The position numbers were made by a program, and so were the translations under genes. 44,857 bases of DNA. Source: [Clostridium] polysaccharolyticum. GTDB taxonomy: Bacteria > Bacillota > Clostridia > Lachnospirales > Lachnospiraceae. This document shows positions 7,587 through 16,444 of this stretch, one piece after another (within the stretch, counting starts at the first letter, position 1; each line of letters begins with the position of its first letter). The notes under the pieces were generated by a model. The model had not been told where the DNA came from. It saw only the letters and a program-made list of their open reading frames with translations, and ran no database searches. The stretch lies in the NCBI RefSeq assembly GCF_900111595.1, contig NZ_FOHN01000024.1, positions 1 to 44,857 of the forward strand, written 5' to 3'.

Positions 7587-7921
7587 TTAAAGTTTGATAT
7601 GAAATTAAGTTATTCTATCTTATATTAATAGTTCATTAGCAATGCTTTTGGATAATTCTGTAAAAACAAGAGAAAATAGGAAAGAGCCTGTATAGATTGA
7701 GGGTTATACAGGCTCTAGCTGAGGTTGCGTTTTCGTACTTTGAGGAGTCATAAATAAATTATGATGTACGAAAGTTTGAATTAATATAAGTTTAGATACA
7801 ATACAGCAGGTGTAGGAGCTACTGTATATGTTTATAGTATCACACATATTGTATAAATTTTCTATACGACTTATTTCCTATTTTTAGCCTTAAATAAAAA
7901 GAGCAAATTCCTATTACTAAT
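7587..7921. other. Intergenic region with serial inverted repeats
   Basis: No gene is visible. Two clear inverted repeats stand in series. AGAGCCTGTATA (7683-7694) pairs with TATACAGGCTCT (7705-7716), a perfect 12-bp stem with a 10-base loop. TTTCGTAC (7731-7738) pairs with GTACGAAA (7766-7773), enclosing a second small stem TCAT/ATGA. A weaker ATACAG/CTGTAT pair lies at 7801-7827. The first could terminate the rsmA transcript but lacks a T-tract; together they could be a structured RNA. Confidence 0.5.
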
Positions 7922-7969
7922 AAAAAAGCAGTATTTGCAAGTAGATTTATTAAAGCAAATACTGTTTTT
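7922..7969. terminator. Bidirectional terminator behind the ABC importer operon
   Basis: CAGTATTTGC (7929-7938) and GCAAATACTG (7955-7964), flanked by A-run on the left and T-run on the right, so it can act on both strands. It lies directly after the minus-strand ATPase gene. Confidence 0.85.
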
Positions 7970-7972
7970 CTA

Positions 7973-8704
7973 TTATAATACTTTGTTTAGAAAGTCAATT
8001 GTTCTAGTATTCTTAGGATTTACCAGGACTTCTTCTGGCGTTCCGTCTTCTACAATGTAGCCACCATCCATAAAAACTACACGGCTGGCAACTTCTCTAG
8101 CGAAGCCCATTTCGTGTGTTACGATTACCATAGTCATTCCATCCTTGGCAAGCTGTTTCATAACATTTAAGACTTCTCCAACCATTTCAGGGTCAAGTGC
8201 ACTGGTAGGTTCATCAAATAACATAATGTCCGGATTCATAGCAAGAGCTCTTGCTATTGCCACACGCTGTTTTTGTCCACCAGAAAGCTGAGATGGATAA
8301 AAATCCGCTTTCTGGCGTAAACCTACCTGTTCAAGGAGTTCAAGGGCACGTTTATCCGCTTCTTTTTTGGTCATTTTCTTTAATTCAACAGGAGCTAGAG
8401 TAATGTTTTCCTGAACAGTCATGTGTGGAAAAAGATTAAAATGCTGGAATACCATGCCGATATTTTCGCGGATTTTGTTAATGTCATTTTTTTTATCTCT
8501 TAGATTCATTCCATCAACAATAACAGTTCCAGAGGTAACCTTTTCAAGACGGTTCAGGCATCTTAGAAAAGTACTTTTACCAGATCCAGAAGGTCCAATA
8601 AGACATACAACTTCGCCTTCTTTGATTTCCATATCAATTCCCTTTAATACTTGAAGACTGTGGTAGCTTTTTGTAAGCTTTTCAACATGTACTTTATTTT
8701 CCAT
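7973..8704 (-). CDS. Polar amino acid ABC transporter, ATP-binding protein (GlnQ/HisP type)
   Basis: 243 aa from the ATG at 8704; AAGGAAG lies about 8 bases upstream, whereas the longer frame would need an upstream TTG. Walker A is GPSGSGKST, the Q-loop is in [13 protein letters not shown], the signature is LSGGQKQR, Walker B is [12 protein letters not shown], and the switch His is in VIVTHEMGF. It powers uptake of a polar amino acid (Glu/Gln/His/Arg class). Its start overlaps the end of the permease gene by 11 bases, indicating translational coupling in the order binding protein, permease, ATPase. Confidence 0.95.
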   Translation of the reverse strand: MENKVHVEKLTKSYHSLQVLKGIDMEIKEGEVVCLIGPSGSGKSTFLRCLNRLEKVTSGTVIVDGMNLRDKKNDINKIRENIGMVFQHFNLFPHMTVQENITLAPVELKKMTKKEADKRALELLEQVGLRQKADFYPSQLSGGQKQRVAIARALAMNPDIMLFDEPTSALDPEMVGEVLNVMKQLAKDGMTMVIVTHEMGFAREVASRVVFMDGGYIVEDGTPEEVLVNPKNTRTIDFLNKVL

Positions 8705-9350
8705 ATGCCGTCTTCCTTTCAATATATCTAGAAATCTTAGTAATTACATAAATGATAATAAAGTAATATAGAGCAACCAGTGACCACATAGCCATGGACT
8801 CATAATTTTTTGCAATTACAAGTTTCCCTGCCATAGTAAGTTCACGGATACCAATAATACTTAAAATGGAAGTATCTTTTAATGTAATAATAAACTGATT
8901 AATCAGCGAAGGAGTCATGGTACGAAGGGCCTGTGGCAAAATAATTTTACGCATAGCCTTACGGGATGAAAGACCTAAACTTCTAGCAGCTTCCATTTGG
9001 CCTTTATCAACGGCTTCAATACCACCACGAATAATTTCAGCCATGTAAGCACCAGCGTTTAAACTGATTGCAATAATTCCTGCAGTCAGTTCGCTCATTC
9101 GGATGCCAAAGGCCCCGGGTAAACCAAAGTAGATAATATAGGCTTGCACTAGGAACGGGGTACCACGAATAATGTTGATGTATATGCTAGTAATGATCTT
9201 TAAGTATTTGTTCTTGGACACATTAATAATGGCACATACGATACCAATAATGCTTGCGAAAATAATACCAGTAATTGCGAGCTGTAAAGTGACTCCTAAG
9301 CCAGAAAGCAAGTCACCACCAAACTCTACTAACAAATCAATTAGTTTCAT
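8694..9350 (-). CDS. Polar amino acid ABC transporter, permease
   Basis: 218 aa, a His/Glu/Gln/Arg/opine-family permease. Hydrophobic segments include [20 protein letters not shown] near the N-terminus and a C-terminal [16 protein letters not shown]. The coupling EAA loop is [40 protein letters not shown] is typical of the family. Only one permease gene is present, so it probably works as a homodimer. AAGGAATG is the ribosome binding site. Confidence 0.94.
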   Translation of the reverse strand: MKLIDLLVEFGGDLLSGLGVTLQLAITGIIFASIIGIVCAIINVSKNKYLKIITSIYINIIRGTPFLVQAYIIYFGLPGAFGIRMSELTAGIIAISLNAGAYMAEIIRGGIEAVDKGQMEAARSLGLSSRKAMRKIILPQALRTMTPSLINQFIITLKDTSILSIIGIRELTMAGKLVIAKNYESMAMWSLVALYYFIIIYVITKISRYIERKTAYGK

Positions 9351-9428
9351 TTCATCATTCCTTAATTTAAATTACAATAAGTTCTCTCGATTGGGAGCAT
9401 TGGTTTTTAACAAAAGTACAATGGAAGT

Positions 9429-10184
9429 TTAGGTTGTATATTTATCCAGAATTTCTTGATAGGTTCCATTTGCTTTGATGTTTTCAAGGCCTGTATTGAA
9501 TTTTTCAAGTAACTTGGCATTAAGTCCTTTGTTTACAGCAAATCCGTATGAAGAAGTGTTTTCCTGCTTTCCAGCCACTTGTAATGCTAAGCCCTGTTTA
9601 ATTGCAAATGATACAACAGGAAAGTCTTCAAAACAAGCGATAGAACCGCCAGCAATTACTTCGTCGTACATACCTGAAGAATCCTCAAAAGTCTTTATCT
9701 TAAAGCTGTATTTATCCTGAATGGATTCCGCAAATGCAGCACCCTGTGTACCAATTTTAACAGCGACAGACTGTCCACGCAGATCTTCATAAGTTTTCAC
9801 ATTTGTAGTTGTGTTCTTAACAGCCATAGTAACACCAGCTTCATAATAAGCCGTTGAGAAATCATATTTCTGTGCTCTGGCTTTTGTAATGCTCATACCA
9901 GCAATTACACCGTCTACCTGTTTGGATTCAAGAGCTGTGATTGCTGCGTTAAAGCCTAATGTCTTCAACTCGTATTGGAAATTCTGATCTTTAGCGATTG
10001 CTGCTAAAATATCCATATCGATTCCAGCCATTGTGCCATTGTCTTCATACTCAAATGGCGCAAATGTAGTATCTGTAGCAATTAAGTATTTACCGTTATC
10101 AGAAGAACTGTTACAACCAGTAAGTAGTGTAGCCATCATAGAAAAAGCAAGGGCCATAGATAAGAATTTTTTAAATCTTTTCAT
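9429..10184 (-). CDS. Polar amino acid ABC transporter, substrate-binding lipoprotein
   Basis: 251 aa from the ATG at 10184 (GGAGGA 7 bases upstream; the longer frame starts at TTG). A lipoprotein signal ends in the lipobox LLTGC, followed by NSSSDNG. The body is a family 3 (SBP_bac_3) periplasmic-binding fold: ATDTTFAPFEYEDNGTMAG, GIDMDILAAIAK, DGVIAGMSITKARAQKYDFS, then QSVAVKIGTQGAAF. It captures the amino acid outside the membrane for the permease/ATPase encoded downstream. Exact ligand cannot be told from sequence; the R of TKARAQ and the D of the hinge fit an alpha-amino-acid binder. Confidence 0.94.
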   Translation of the reverse strand: MKRFKKFLSMALAFSMMATLLTGCNSSSDNGKYLIATDTTFAPFEYEDNGTMAGIDMDILAAIAKDQNFQYELKTLGFNAAITALESKQVDGVIAGMSITKARAQKYDFSTAYYEAGVTMAVKNTTTNVKTYEDLRGQSVAVKIGTQGAAFAESIQDKYSFKIKTFEDSSGMYDEVIAGGSIACFEDFPVVSFAIKQGLALQVAGKQENTSSYGFAVNKGLNAKLLEKFNTGLENIKANGTYQEILDKYTT

Positions 10185-10362
10185 CCTTTTTTCCTCCAAT
10201 TCATTACTTCGCTAACTGATTTGAGTATTATCAAGATAATAAATTAGCAAAAATTTATCATTTTATAATTAAACCAGTAAACAAACTATTTTACAATAGG
10301 AATATTATGGAACAACAAAGAATATATATAGTTGAATGTATAATTTTTAAGGAGCTGGTGAT

Positions 10363-11700
10363 ATGGCAGACTATAAGAGATTAGTTTCATATATATACGA
10401 TTATGAAGCAGGAATTCGGAAAAGAAATATTGGATTTGGCCGTATAGAGTCAAAAAATGGACAATGCAAAGTAACTATACATATTACAGCAAATATCTCT
10501 CCATTGGAACCGCTAAAGGTATATTTATTCCGTAGAAATGGTTCTAAGATAGAAGGAATCCTGTTTGGAACTATGATTTTTAAAAATGGAACAGGTGACT
10601 TCCGAGGGGAAACCAGTACCAACGCACTTATGGATACGGAGATTGGACTAGATGACATTTGTGGTATAATTATAGTTTTAAATCAAAATAAATTCTTTGG
10701 TTCTGAGTGGGATGATCAGGAGATACGTTTTGAGAATTTTCAGGAGTATTCTGATCAAGGAGAGCGAGAACGTGCAAAGCGTATGGATCGAATGGTGCAG
10801 AATATTCATGTACAGACGCAAAACATTACGGATATGTTAATGGAAGAAGACTTAGCAAATCAGATAAGAGAACCAGAACAGGAGTTAAAAGCAGCGCAGC
10901 TAGATACTTCTGCAAAAGTAAGTGAGGCAATGGAAACGGTAGTGGATGTGGTACAGTCTCTTTTTCAAGAGCAGAAAAAGGAAGATGGCTCTGCAGAACC
11001 AAAAGAAGATTATGTATATCAGGAAGAAGAGGATATTGTTGCTGCACAGGCATCAGAGGAAGTATACTCTGATAAGACAGTGGAGGCTTTTAAGACTCAA
11101 GAGGAAGAGGTATATATGGGAGGAGCTTCTGTCAAGGAGGAGCTAGAAGAGGAAGAAAAATTAAAAGAGGATTTAGGTGAAGAACTAGTTGCTGCAGCGG
11201 AACTGTCAAAACAGCCATTTTTCGAGGAGCCATTTGCTAGAACTTTTGAATTTGAAAATCAAGGTGCCAATAAAGAGTCTTGTAAAGAAGAGCAAGTAGA
11301 GGCAGCAGAAATGGGTGGAAACTGCTGTCACAGTGACAATTATCCTGAATGTGTAAGAAATCTTTTTAAGAGTTTTCCATCATTAAAACCGTTCCCAGAC
11401 AGTGATGCAAACAACTGGGTTAGAATTGAACCGAAAGATATTGGAATGTTGCCAGTGGAAACATGGGTTCTTGCAAATAATAGTTTTCTTCTTCATGGAT
11501 ATTATAATTATAGACATTTAATTTTTGGAGTTCTCAAGCTGGAGAAGGGAGAACAGTTTGTCATTGGTGTGCCTGGCATTTTACAAAGTACAGAGCAGAC
11601 CATGGCGGGAATGTTTGGGTTTCATAGATTTCTTTCAGCAAGTAAAGGAGAAAATCAGTACGGAAGTTTTGGATACTGGGTACAGCAGATTGTTTTGTAA
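10363..11700 (+). CDS. Two-domain protein of unknown function (possibly DUF6128-like)
   Basis: 445 aa, with GGAG ahead of the ATG. Residues about 1-125 form a beta-rich N-terminal domain (YIYDYEAGIRKRNIGFGRIE; LKVYLFRRNGSKIEGILFG). Residues about 170-325 are a low-complexity, very acidic Glu-rich linker. Residues about 330-445 form a compact C-terminal domain (SFPSLKPFPDSDANNWVRIE; NNSFLLHGYYNYRHLIFG; VGVPG-like turn; FGYWVQQIVL). No signal peptide or membrane segment, so it is cytoplasmic. I associate this architecture with Lachnospiraceae and tentatively with DUF6128, without being able to check. Its stop is one base from the convergent GNAT gene. Role unknown. Confidence 0.75.
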   Translation: MADYKRLVSYIYDYEAGIRKRNIGFGRIESKNGQCKVTIHITANISPLEPLKVYLFRRNGSKIEGILFGTMIFKNGTGDFRGETSTNALMDTEIGLDDICGIIIVLNQNKFFGSEWDDQEIRFENFQEYSDQGERERAKRMDRMVQNIHVQTQNITDMLMEEDLANQIREPEQELKAAQLDTSAKVSEAMETVVDVVQSLFQEQKKEDGSAEPKEDYVYQEEEDIVAAQASEEVYSDKTVEAFKTQEEEVYMGGASVKEELEEEEKLKEDLGEELVAAAELSKQPFFEEPFARTFEFENQGANKESCKEEQVEAAEMGGNCCHSDNYPECVRNLFKSFPSLKPFPDSDANNWVRIEPKDIGMLPVETWVLANNSFLLHGYYNYRHLIFGVLKLEKGEQFVIGVPGILQSTEQTMAGMFGFHRFLSASKGENQYGSFGYWVQQIVL

Positions 11701-11701
11701 A

Positions 11702-12256
11702 TTAGTCAGAATAAGGGGTAATGAGAGAATAACATGCATGATCATGCCAAGAACCGTTTAACCTTGCATAAGAAACTCGAACCCCTTCTCTATGAAAACC
11801 TGCCTTTTCAATAAATTTAAGAGAAGGAATATTGTTTACATGAATTAGTGCTTCAATCCGATGTATCTTAAATTTCGTAAACATAAGCATACATGCATAC
11901 TGGACGGCTTCTAAACAAAAGCCGTTTCGCTTGTATGGATTTGAAATTTTATAACCAAGTGCACAGCTTCTAAAAATACCATGTACAATGTTATGAAAAC
12001 TTATTGTCCCGATTGGAATATGTGGATTATTTTTTAGAAAGATATAGAAACGTACTTGTGTTCCTTTTTCATATGCAAGAAAATCATAATAAAGCATTCT
12101 TCCTTGATATTCTAAGGTATAAAATCCTTTATCTCGATCTGGTTCCCAAGGTTCAAAATAAGTTTTATTTTCTGTGTAAAAATCTAAAACTTCTGGTGCC
12201 CAGTTAGGGTCTAACACTTTTAAAATTAAACGTTCTGTGCAGAATTCTGTGTACAT
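11702..12256 (-). CDS. GNAT-family N-acetyltransferase (RimJ/RimL-like)
   Basis: 184 aa. The N-terminal TERLILKVLDPNWAPEVLDF matches the RimJ/RimL acetyltransferase_3 subgroup. The acetyl-CoA-binding strand-turn-helix is in IGTISFHNI, then CALGYKISNPYKRNGFCLEA, and the C-terminal motif is HVNNIPSLKFIEKAGFHREG. These enzymes acetylate N-termini of ribosomal proteins or small amines; the substrate is unknown. GGAGGAATT precedes the ATG. It lies 23 bases downstream of the nrdG-type gene on the same strand, so the two are probably co-transcribed. Confidence 0.87.
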   Translation of the reverse strand: MYTEFCTERLILKVLDPNWAPEVLDFYTENKTYFEPWEPDRDKGFYTLEYQGRMLYYDFLAYEKGTQVRFYIFLKNNPHIPIGTISFHNIVHGIFRSCALGYKISNPYKRNGFCLEAVQYACMLMFTKFKIHRIEALIHVNNIPSLKFIEKAGFHREGVRVSYARLNGSWHDHACYSLITPYSD

Positions 12257-12279
12257 AATTCCTCCAATATTTTATGATT

Positions 12280-12969
12280 TTATATCCCTATAATAGCACA
12301 TTTCTTAACATAAGGTGTGGCAATATGAAGTAAAATCTGTAATTCTTTTTTGGTATAGCTTGTATAGACAGGATTTATTACTCCAGGAGACTGTATATAG
12401 GGCTGAAGATAATAGGCACTGGCACCAGCAATTCTTTGACTGATGGTTTTAATGTCTTCTTTGGTATGTAGTTCCTTCACAACGGTAGTACGAAACTCGT
12501 AAGAAACAGGACTGCTCATGATAAGTGAAATAGAATAGTCTATGGCATCTAAGGAAAGAGCAGAGTTTGTGGTTACAGGATATTTTTTTCGTGTATTTTT
12601 TATATCCATTGCTACATAATCTAACAAATTGTAATCTAACAGTTCTTTAAGTATATTAGGATTAGAACCATTGGTATCTAATTTTACTTTATAACCAAGA
12701 TTCTTCACATTATGTATAAATGATGTTAAATCGTGCTGCAAGGTAGGTTCTCCACCTGTAATGCAGACGGCTTCTAATTTTCCATAACGAGACTTTAAAA
12801 AGGAAAAAATTTCGTCCTCTGATATATTGGAAAGGTCATTTGGATGAAGGACAAGACTTTTATTGTGGCAAAAAGGACAAGAGAAGTTGCATCCTCCTGT
12901 AAAAATAGTAGCAGCCAAATATCCTTTAAAATCCAATAAAGATAGTTTTTGCAAGCCTTTTATATCCAT
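12280..12969 (-). CDS. nrdG: Anaerobic ribonucleoside-triphosphate reductase activating protein (radical SAM)
   Basis: 229 aa. Radical SAM motif CNFSCPFC (CxxxCxxC) at residues about 27-34, preceded by YLAATIFTGG, and ITGGEPTLQ for SAM binding. Length and the N-terminal GLQKLSLLDFKGYLAATIF match the longer NrdG2 subgroup, which installs the glycyl radical on class III ribonucleotide reductase. The reductase gene nrdD is not in the window, so the partner is not proven; some members activate other glycyl radical enzymes. AAGGAG lies upstream of the ATG. It is divergent from tadA. Confidence 0.85.
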   Translation of the reverse strand: MDIKGLQKLSLLDFKGYLAATIFTGGCNFSCPFCHNKSLVLHPNDLSNISEDEIFSFLKSRYGKLEAVCITGGEPTLQHDLTSFIHNVKNLGYKVKLDTNGSNPNILKELLDYNLLDYVAMDIKNTRKKYPVTTNSALSLDAIDYSISLIMSSPVSYEFRTTVVKELHTKEDIKTISQRIAGASAYYLQPYIQSPGVINPVYTSYTKKELQILLHIATPYVKKCAIIGI

Positions 12970-13026
12970 GACAGACTCCTTTTCTATATAAATCTGGTTT
13001 ATATATGTTTAATCCTAACCTGTTTT

Positions 13027-13035
13027 TGGTATAAT
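13027..13035 (+). promoter_or_regulatory. Extended -10 promoter of tadA
   Basis: TGGTATAAT (TG 13027-13028, TATAAT 13030-13035), about 75 bases upstream of tadA. The same TTTGGTATAAT string is repeated in front of the gene at 14120. Confidence 0.6.
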
Positions 13036-13109
13036 GTCTATAAGAAAATGTATTTGTATGAAAATAAGAAAAATGCTAAAATAGGGCAGGTTTATAACAG
13101 GAGATATAA

Positions 13110-13598
13110 ATGGAAGACGAAAAGTTTATGAAAGAAGCATTAAAGCAGGCAAAAAGGGCATACAAACAGGATGAGGTGCCCATTGGCTGTGTTATAGTGC
13201 AAAATGGAGAAATTATTGCAAGAGCTTATAATAAGCGTAATAAAAAAAGAAACCCTTTGGCTCATGCGGAGATTCTGGCCATTAATAAGGCTGCCAAAGT
13301 AACAGGGGATTGGAGATTAGAGGATTGTGTCATGTATATTACATTAGAACCTTGTCAGATGTGTGCAGGTGCTATTGTGCAGGCACGTATTCCAAAGGTA
13401 GTAATTGGAAGTATGAATCCGAAGGCCGGCTGTGCAGGTTCTATTTTGAATTTGCTTCAAGTTCAGGCCTTTAACCACCAGGTGGAACTGGTAAAGGGAG
13501 TGATGGAGGAAGAATGCACCAATATGTTACAGGATTTTTTTAAAGAACTTCGAGATAAGAAGAAGGAAGAAAAGAAAAAACTGCAAGAGCAAGCTTGA
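13110..13598 (+). CDS. tadA: tRNA-specific adenosine-34 deaminase
   Basis: 162 aa. It converts A34 to inosine in tRNA-Arg(ACG). The deaminase zinc site is visible: HAEILAIN (His ligand and catalytic Glu) and PCQMCAGAI (two Cys ligands). The substrate-pocket segment NKRNKKRNPLAHAE is typical of TadA rather than cytidine deaminases. The ATG has AGGAG 7 bases upstream. The C-terminus is a Lys/Glu-rich helix. It lies upstream of the SRP RNA gene, a common arrangement in Firmicutes. Confidence 0.96.
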   Translation: MEDEKFMKEALKQAKRAYKQDEVPIGCVIVQNGEIIARAYNKRNKKRNPLAHAEILAINKAAKVTGDWRLEDCVMYITLEPCQMCAGAIVQARIPKVVIGSMNPKAGCAGSILNLLQVQAFNHQVELVKGVMEEECTNMLQDFFKELRDKKKEEKKKLQEQA

Positions 13599-13614
13599 CA
13601 GAAAGGGCATTTTT

Positions 13615-13640
13615 GCGTATACTAAATTTACGCTTTTTTC
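13615..13640 (+). terminator. Probable weak terminator of tadA
   Basis: GCGTA (13615-13619) and TACGC (13629-13633) followed by six T. The stem is short. Confidence 0.5.
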
Positions 13641-13669
13641 TAAAGCGCATTTCTTTTGTTAATAATTTT

Positions 13670-13933
13670 TCCGTGCAGCTGGGGAGTTAGCGGTGCCCTG
13701 TACCTGCAATCCGCTACAGCAGGAGTGATGTCATGCCCCGGATTTGTTTTTGTAGAGCTGCCCTTTATAAGTGGCGTTGACGTTCTGGTCTCGCGCAACA
13801 GGAATCTGTGAACCGTGTCAGGTCGGGAACGAAGCAGCACTAAGCAGAGTGCCCTGTGTGCCGTGAGGGTGCTGGGACTGAGTTAACTGTAAAGGTAACG
13901 TCTGTGGAACTTTTTCAAAGCATGATGCACGGA
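13670..13933 (+). ncRNA. ffs: Signal recognition particle RNA, large type with Alu domain
   Basis: About 264 nt. The Alu-domain segment at 13685-13730 reads GAGTTAGCGGTGCCCTGTAC then CTGCAATCCGCTACAGCAGG, as in Bacillus/Clostridium 6S-type scRNA. The helix 8 core is GTGTCAGGTCGGGAACGAAG followed by CAGCACTAAG (about 13816-13845), with the Ffh-binding symmetric and asymmetric loops. The ends pair: TCCGTGCA (13670-13677) with TGCACGGA (13926-13933), which fixes the limits. With Ffh it targets nascent membrane and secreted proteins. dnaX, its usual downstream neighbour, is not next. Confidence 0.95.
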
Positions 13934-13968
13934 GTTTATTCATAATAATTCGTATAAACTTTAAAATC

Positions 13969-14003
13969 AAAGATACAAGTGGCTTTGCTTGTATCTTTTT
14001 TTC
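13969..14003 (+). terminator. Terminator of the SRP RNA gene
   Basis: AAGATACAAG (13970-13979), 8-base loop, CTTGTATCTT (13988-13997), then a run of T. Confidence 0.9.
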
Positions 14004-14077
14004 TTATAAAAAATGGTTTGTTTTTTTAGTATTTACTAAAAATAGGTCTTTTAGTACTTTCTATTAAATCCAACCTT

Positions 14078-14086
14078 TGGTATAAT
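14078..14086 (+). promoter_or_regulatory. Extended -10 promoter of the cNMP-domain gene
   Basis: TGGTATAAT, with TATAAT at 14081-14086 and a -35-like TTTCTA 17 bases upstream (14058-14063). It lies just behind the SRP RNA terminator and 34 bases before the start codon. Confidence 0.6.
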
Positions 14087-14119
14087 TAAATTATCGCATG
14101 TATGGGGGTGAATGATTTT

Positions 14120-16444
14120 ATGGAAGCGTTAAATAAAAACGCAATGAATCAAGTGCCAGAAGGTACGATTATTTTTAAGGAAGGCGATATTGCCAACTAT
14201 GTTGGTTTGGTACTTCGTGGAAGAGTGCAGATTGAAAGCAGAGGTTCTAAAGTAACTGCGGGAGCTGGTACATTTATAGGAGTAGCAGATTTTGCTATTG
14301 GAAGATACCAGTCAACTTACTATGCAGTAGACAATGTCATTATTTATATATTTGAAATAGCATCTTTTGAAGATTTAAAAAAAGCAGTTTCTGCAAACAG
14401 GGATTATGGTGGCTTAATGATAGCTTCCCAGTCAAGATATATAAGGGAACTGGAACGAATACGAGCAGACTTGATGGACCAGGCGAAAAAATTAGAAGCA
14501 TTTCTAAAGGACACATACAAAGAATTAGTAACGTTTAGTGTAAGGTCTGGCTATCCAACACAAGACATTTCCATGATACAGGATTTAACGCCTAATGAAA
14601 CTGTTTTAGGAGAAAAACAGGAGGCGGTTGATTATTTTTGTGCATCTAGTGAACTTTCCATTGATCTATGTAAAACTTTTTATTCAGACAGCAGAATTAG
14701 TGTCTATACTGCAAAACAGCAGGTGGAAGTCATAAATTTATTAATTGAAGAATGTACACAGACTGCGTGTTATATAGTAGAAGAATTATCTTGTTTATAT
14801 TCAGAAGAGGATTCCTGTTTGTTAAAGCAGGTTGTAAGACTGATAAAAGACATTTCAGCAGATAAAAACAACAAGGAATTTACTTCTAATTTATTTGATC
14901 GCTGTGTAGAGGTAATAAATAAAACAGAAAGCATGCTAAGCCAGAATACAGGTTATGATATAATTCTAGATCGTGAGTATTTAGAAGATGCTTATTATTC
15001 CATTATGTCAGGAGATTTTTCAGAAGCTGCGCAGGAAACAAGTGAAGAAGCCGTAATTGATGAAAATACAGTTATGTTTGAAGTGAAAGATGCTTTAAAC
15101 AAAATTCTTCATTATTCAAGAGAAACAGAAGAAGAAGCAAGGGAGTTTAAACAGCTTTTGATGGAATTTGCACGTCTGGATGATAAATTGTCCTCTGATG
15201 ATAGTGCTAGGAAAATCAGGAGAAGAATTAGTGAGGCTTATTATCAACTGTATGAAAAAGTATTTTTGGTGGCATATGAAAAGCAGGATAATAATCTGGT
15301 AATTGATTTATTCCTGAATTTTGGTTTTGTTGATGAAAACCTGCTGACGAAGGAACAGATTATGGATTTGTGCCGTTTGCGTTTTGATATGGAAAATGCT
15401 GCTCCTTGTAGAATTTACTCTATGAAGGACTGGCTGACATGCATTTATGAGCAGAAAAAAGATCCATCTAAAAGTGAGTTTGATTTGGATTATTATGACA
15501 ACCTGCGTGAAAGAAAGAGAATGGAAAAGCTGACAGAGCGTGAGATTACCGAACTTAGCCAGAATAAGGAATTAAAACTTGAGTATGAAATTAAAAATAT
15601 GCTCAAATACAATACCCGTATTGCAAGTGGAAGAATATCTACGTATGTGCCATTCCTCCATCAAGAGGTATTCTATGGAAGAGTACAGAAGGCTTTCCAT
15701 ACTGCCAAGCAGATTAATGCAGCAGTGAACAGGCTGCTTTCTGTGGATTATTCGATATTTTATCGTGAACGGGTATATTCTGATTTGGAAAATGGAATTA
15801 CAAAAGAATATATTATGGAGCAGGTATTTCCTGACATCATTCTTTTGCCAGTCTGTGGTTCCAGAGCAATTATGTGGCAGGAGATAACAGGCCGAAAGAG
15901 AAATACGCCTGGAAGATTCTTAATTCCAGCACTTACAGAAGAAAATCTGGAAGAAATGCTAGTAGAATTGTTTGGAAGATTCCGTTGGGAACTTTGCAGA
16001 ACCATTCAGGGAACAGCATGGAATAATATCCAGTATCCATCCTTAACGTCTGAGTATGTGGATTATATCCAGTTCTATCAGAAAAACCGGGATTTAACTG
16101 CAGAAAAGAAAGAAAAATTAAAGGCACAGATTGCCAGAGGACGTGGAAATAACCGAGAAGTATTCTTGATTGATTATATTGCATGGGTTACACGTGAATG
16201 TCGAGGAGAAATTCGTCTGAATAAAGTTGCACGTGGCCTGTTAGCTACATATGTACCTTTCCTAAAGGATGTCAGAGAGAAGGTTATTGCCCAGCCAATT
16301 TTTGCAGAAGCATATAATAAATTTGAAAGACACAGAACTCATAAGGTTAGAGAAATGGAAATGCGCATACGTGCATTGGAAAAGGACAAAATTGAAGTTC
16401 CAGAAGAAGTGATGAATACTTTGGAATTTTATAAGGATAAGTAA
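14120..16444 (+). CDS. Large protein with N-terminal degenerate cyclic-nucleotide-binding domain
   Basis: 774 aa from ATG 14120, which has GGGGGTG 8 bases upstream (an in-frame ATG at 14102 overlaps that site). Residues about 10-95 look like a cNMP-binding beta-roll: VPEGTIIFKEGDIANYVGLV, LRGRVQI, then FIGVADFAIGRYQSTYYAVD where the phosphate-binding cassette should be. The canonical Gly-Glu of that cassette is Gly-Val here (G54-V55), so nucleotide binding is doubtful. The remaining 670 residues are mostly helical and charged, with no DNA-binding helix-turn-helix, no membrane segment and no enzyme motif I recognise. It is a single gene between terminators. I believe similar proteins occur in Lachnospiraceae; function unknown. 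Confidence 0.8.
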   Translation: MEALNKNAMNQVPEGTIIFKEGDIANYVGLVLRGRVQIESRGSKVTAGAGTFIGVADFAIGRYQSTYYAVDNVIIYIFEIASFEDLKKAVSANRDYGGLMIASQSRYIRELERIRADLMDQAKKLEAFLKDTYKELVTFSVRSGYPTQDISMIQDLTPNETVLGEKQEAVDYFCASSELSIDLCKTFYSDSRISVYTAKQQVEVINLLIEECTQTACYIVEELSCLYSEEDSCLLKQVVRLIKDISADKNNKEFTSNLFDRCVEVINKTESMLSQNTGYDIILDREYLEDAYYSIMSGDFSEAAQETSEEAVIDENTVMFEVKDALNKILHYSRETEEEAREFKQLLMEFARLDDKLSSDDSARKIRRRISEAYYQLYEKVFLVAYEKQDNNLVIDLFLNFGFVDENLLTKEQIMDLCRLRFDMENAAPCRIYSMKDWLTCIYEQKKDPSKSEFDLDYYDNLRERKRMEKLTEREITELSQNKELKLEYEIKNMLKYNTRIASGRISTYVPFLHQEVFYGRVQKAFHTAKQINAAVNRLLSVDYSIFYRERVYSDLENGITKEYIMEQVFPDIILLPVCGSRAIMWQEITGRKRNTPGRFLIPALTEENLEEMLVELFGRFRWELCRTIQGTAWNNIQYPSLTSEYVDYIQFYQKNRDLTAEKKEKLKAQIARGRGNNREVFLIDYIAWVTRECRGEIRLNKVARGLLATYVPFLKDVREKVIAQPIFAEAYNKFERHRTHKVREMEMRIRALEKDKIEVPEEVMNTLEFYKDK

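Noticed and set aside
12280-12969. Radical SAM gene as a maturase for the Gly-rich peptides at 5063-5678 (RiPP hypothesis)
   Set aside because: It is 6.6 kb away on the other strand, lacks a SPASM or peptide-binding domain, and matches NrdG2 well. There is no positional evidence for a link.
13640-13840. 66-codon minus-strand frame within the SRP RNA
   Set aside because: It lies inside an RNA gene whose structure explains the sequence; no ribosome binding site.
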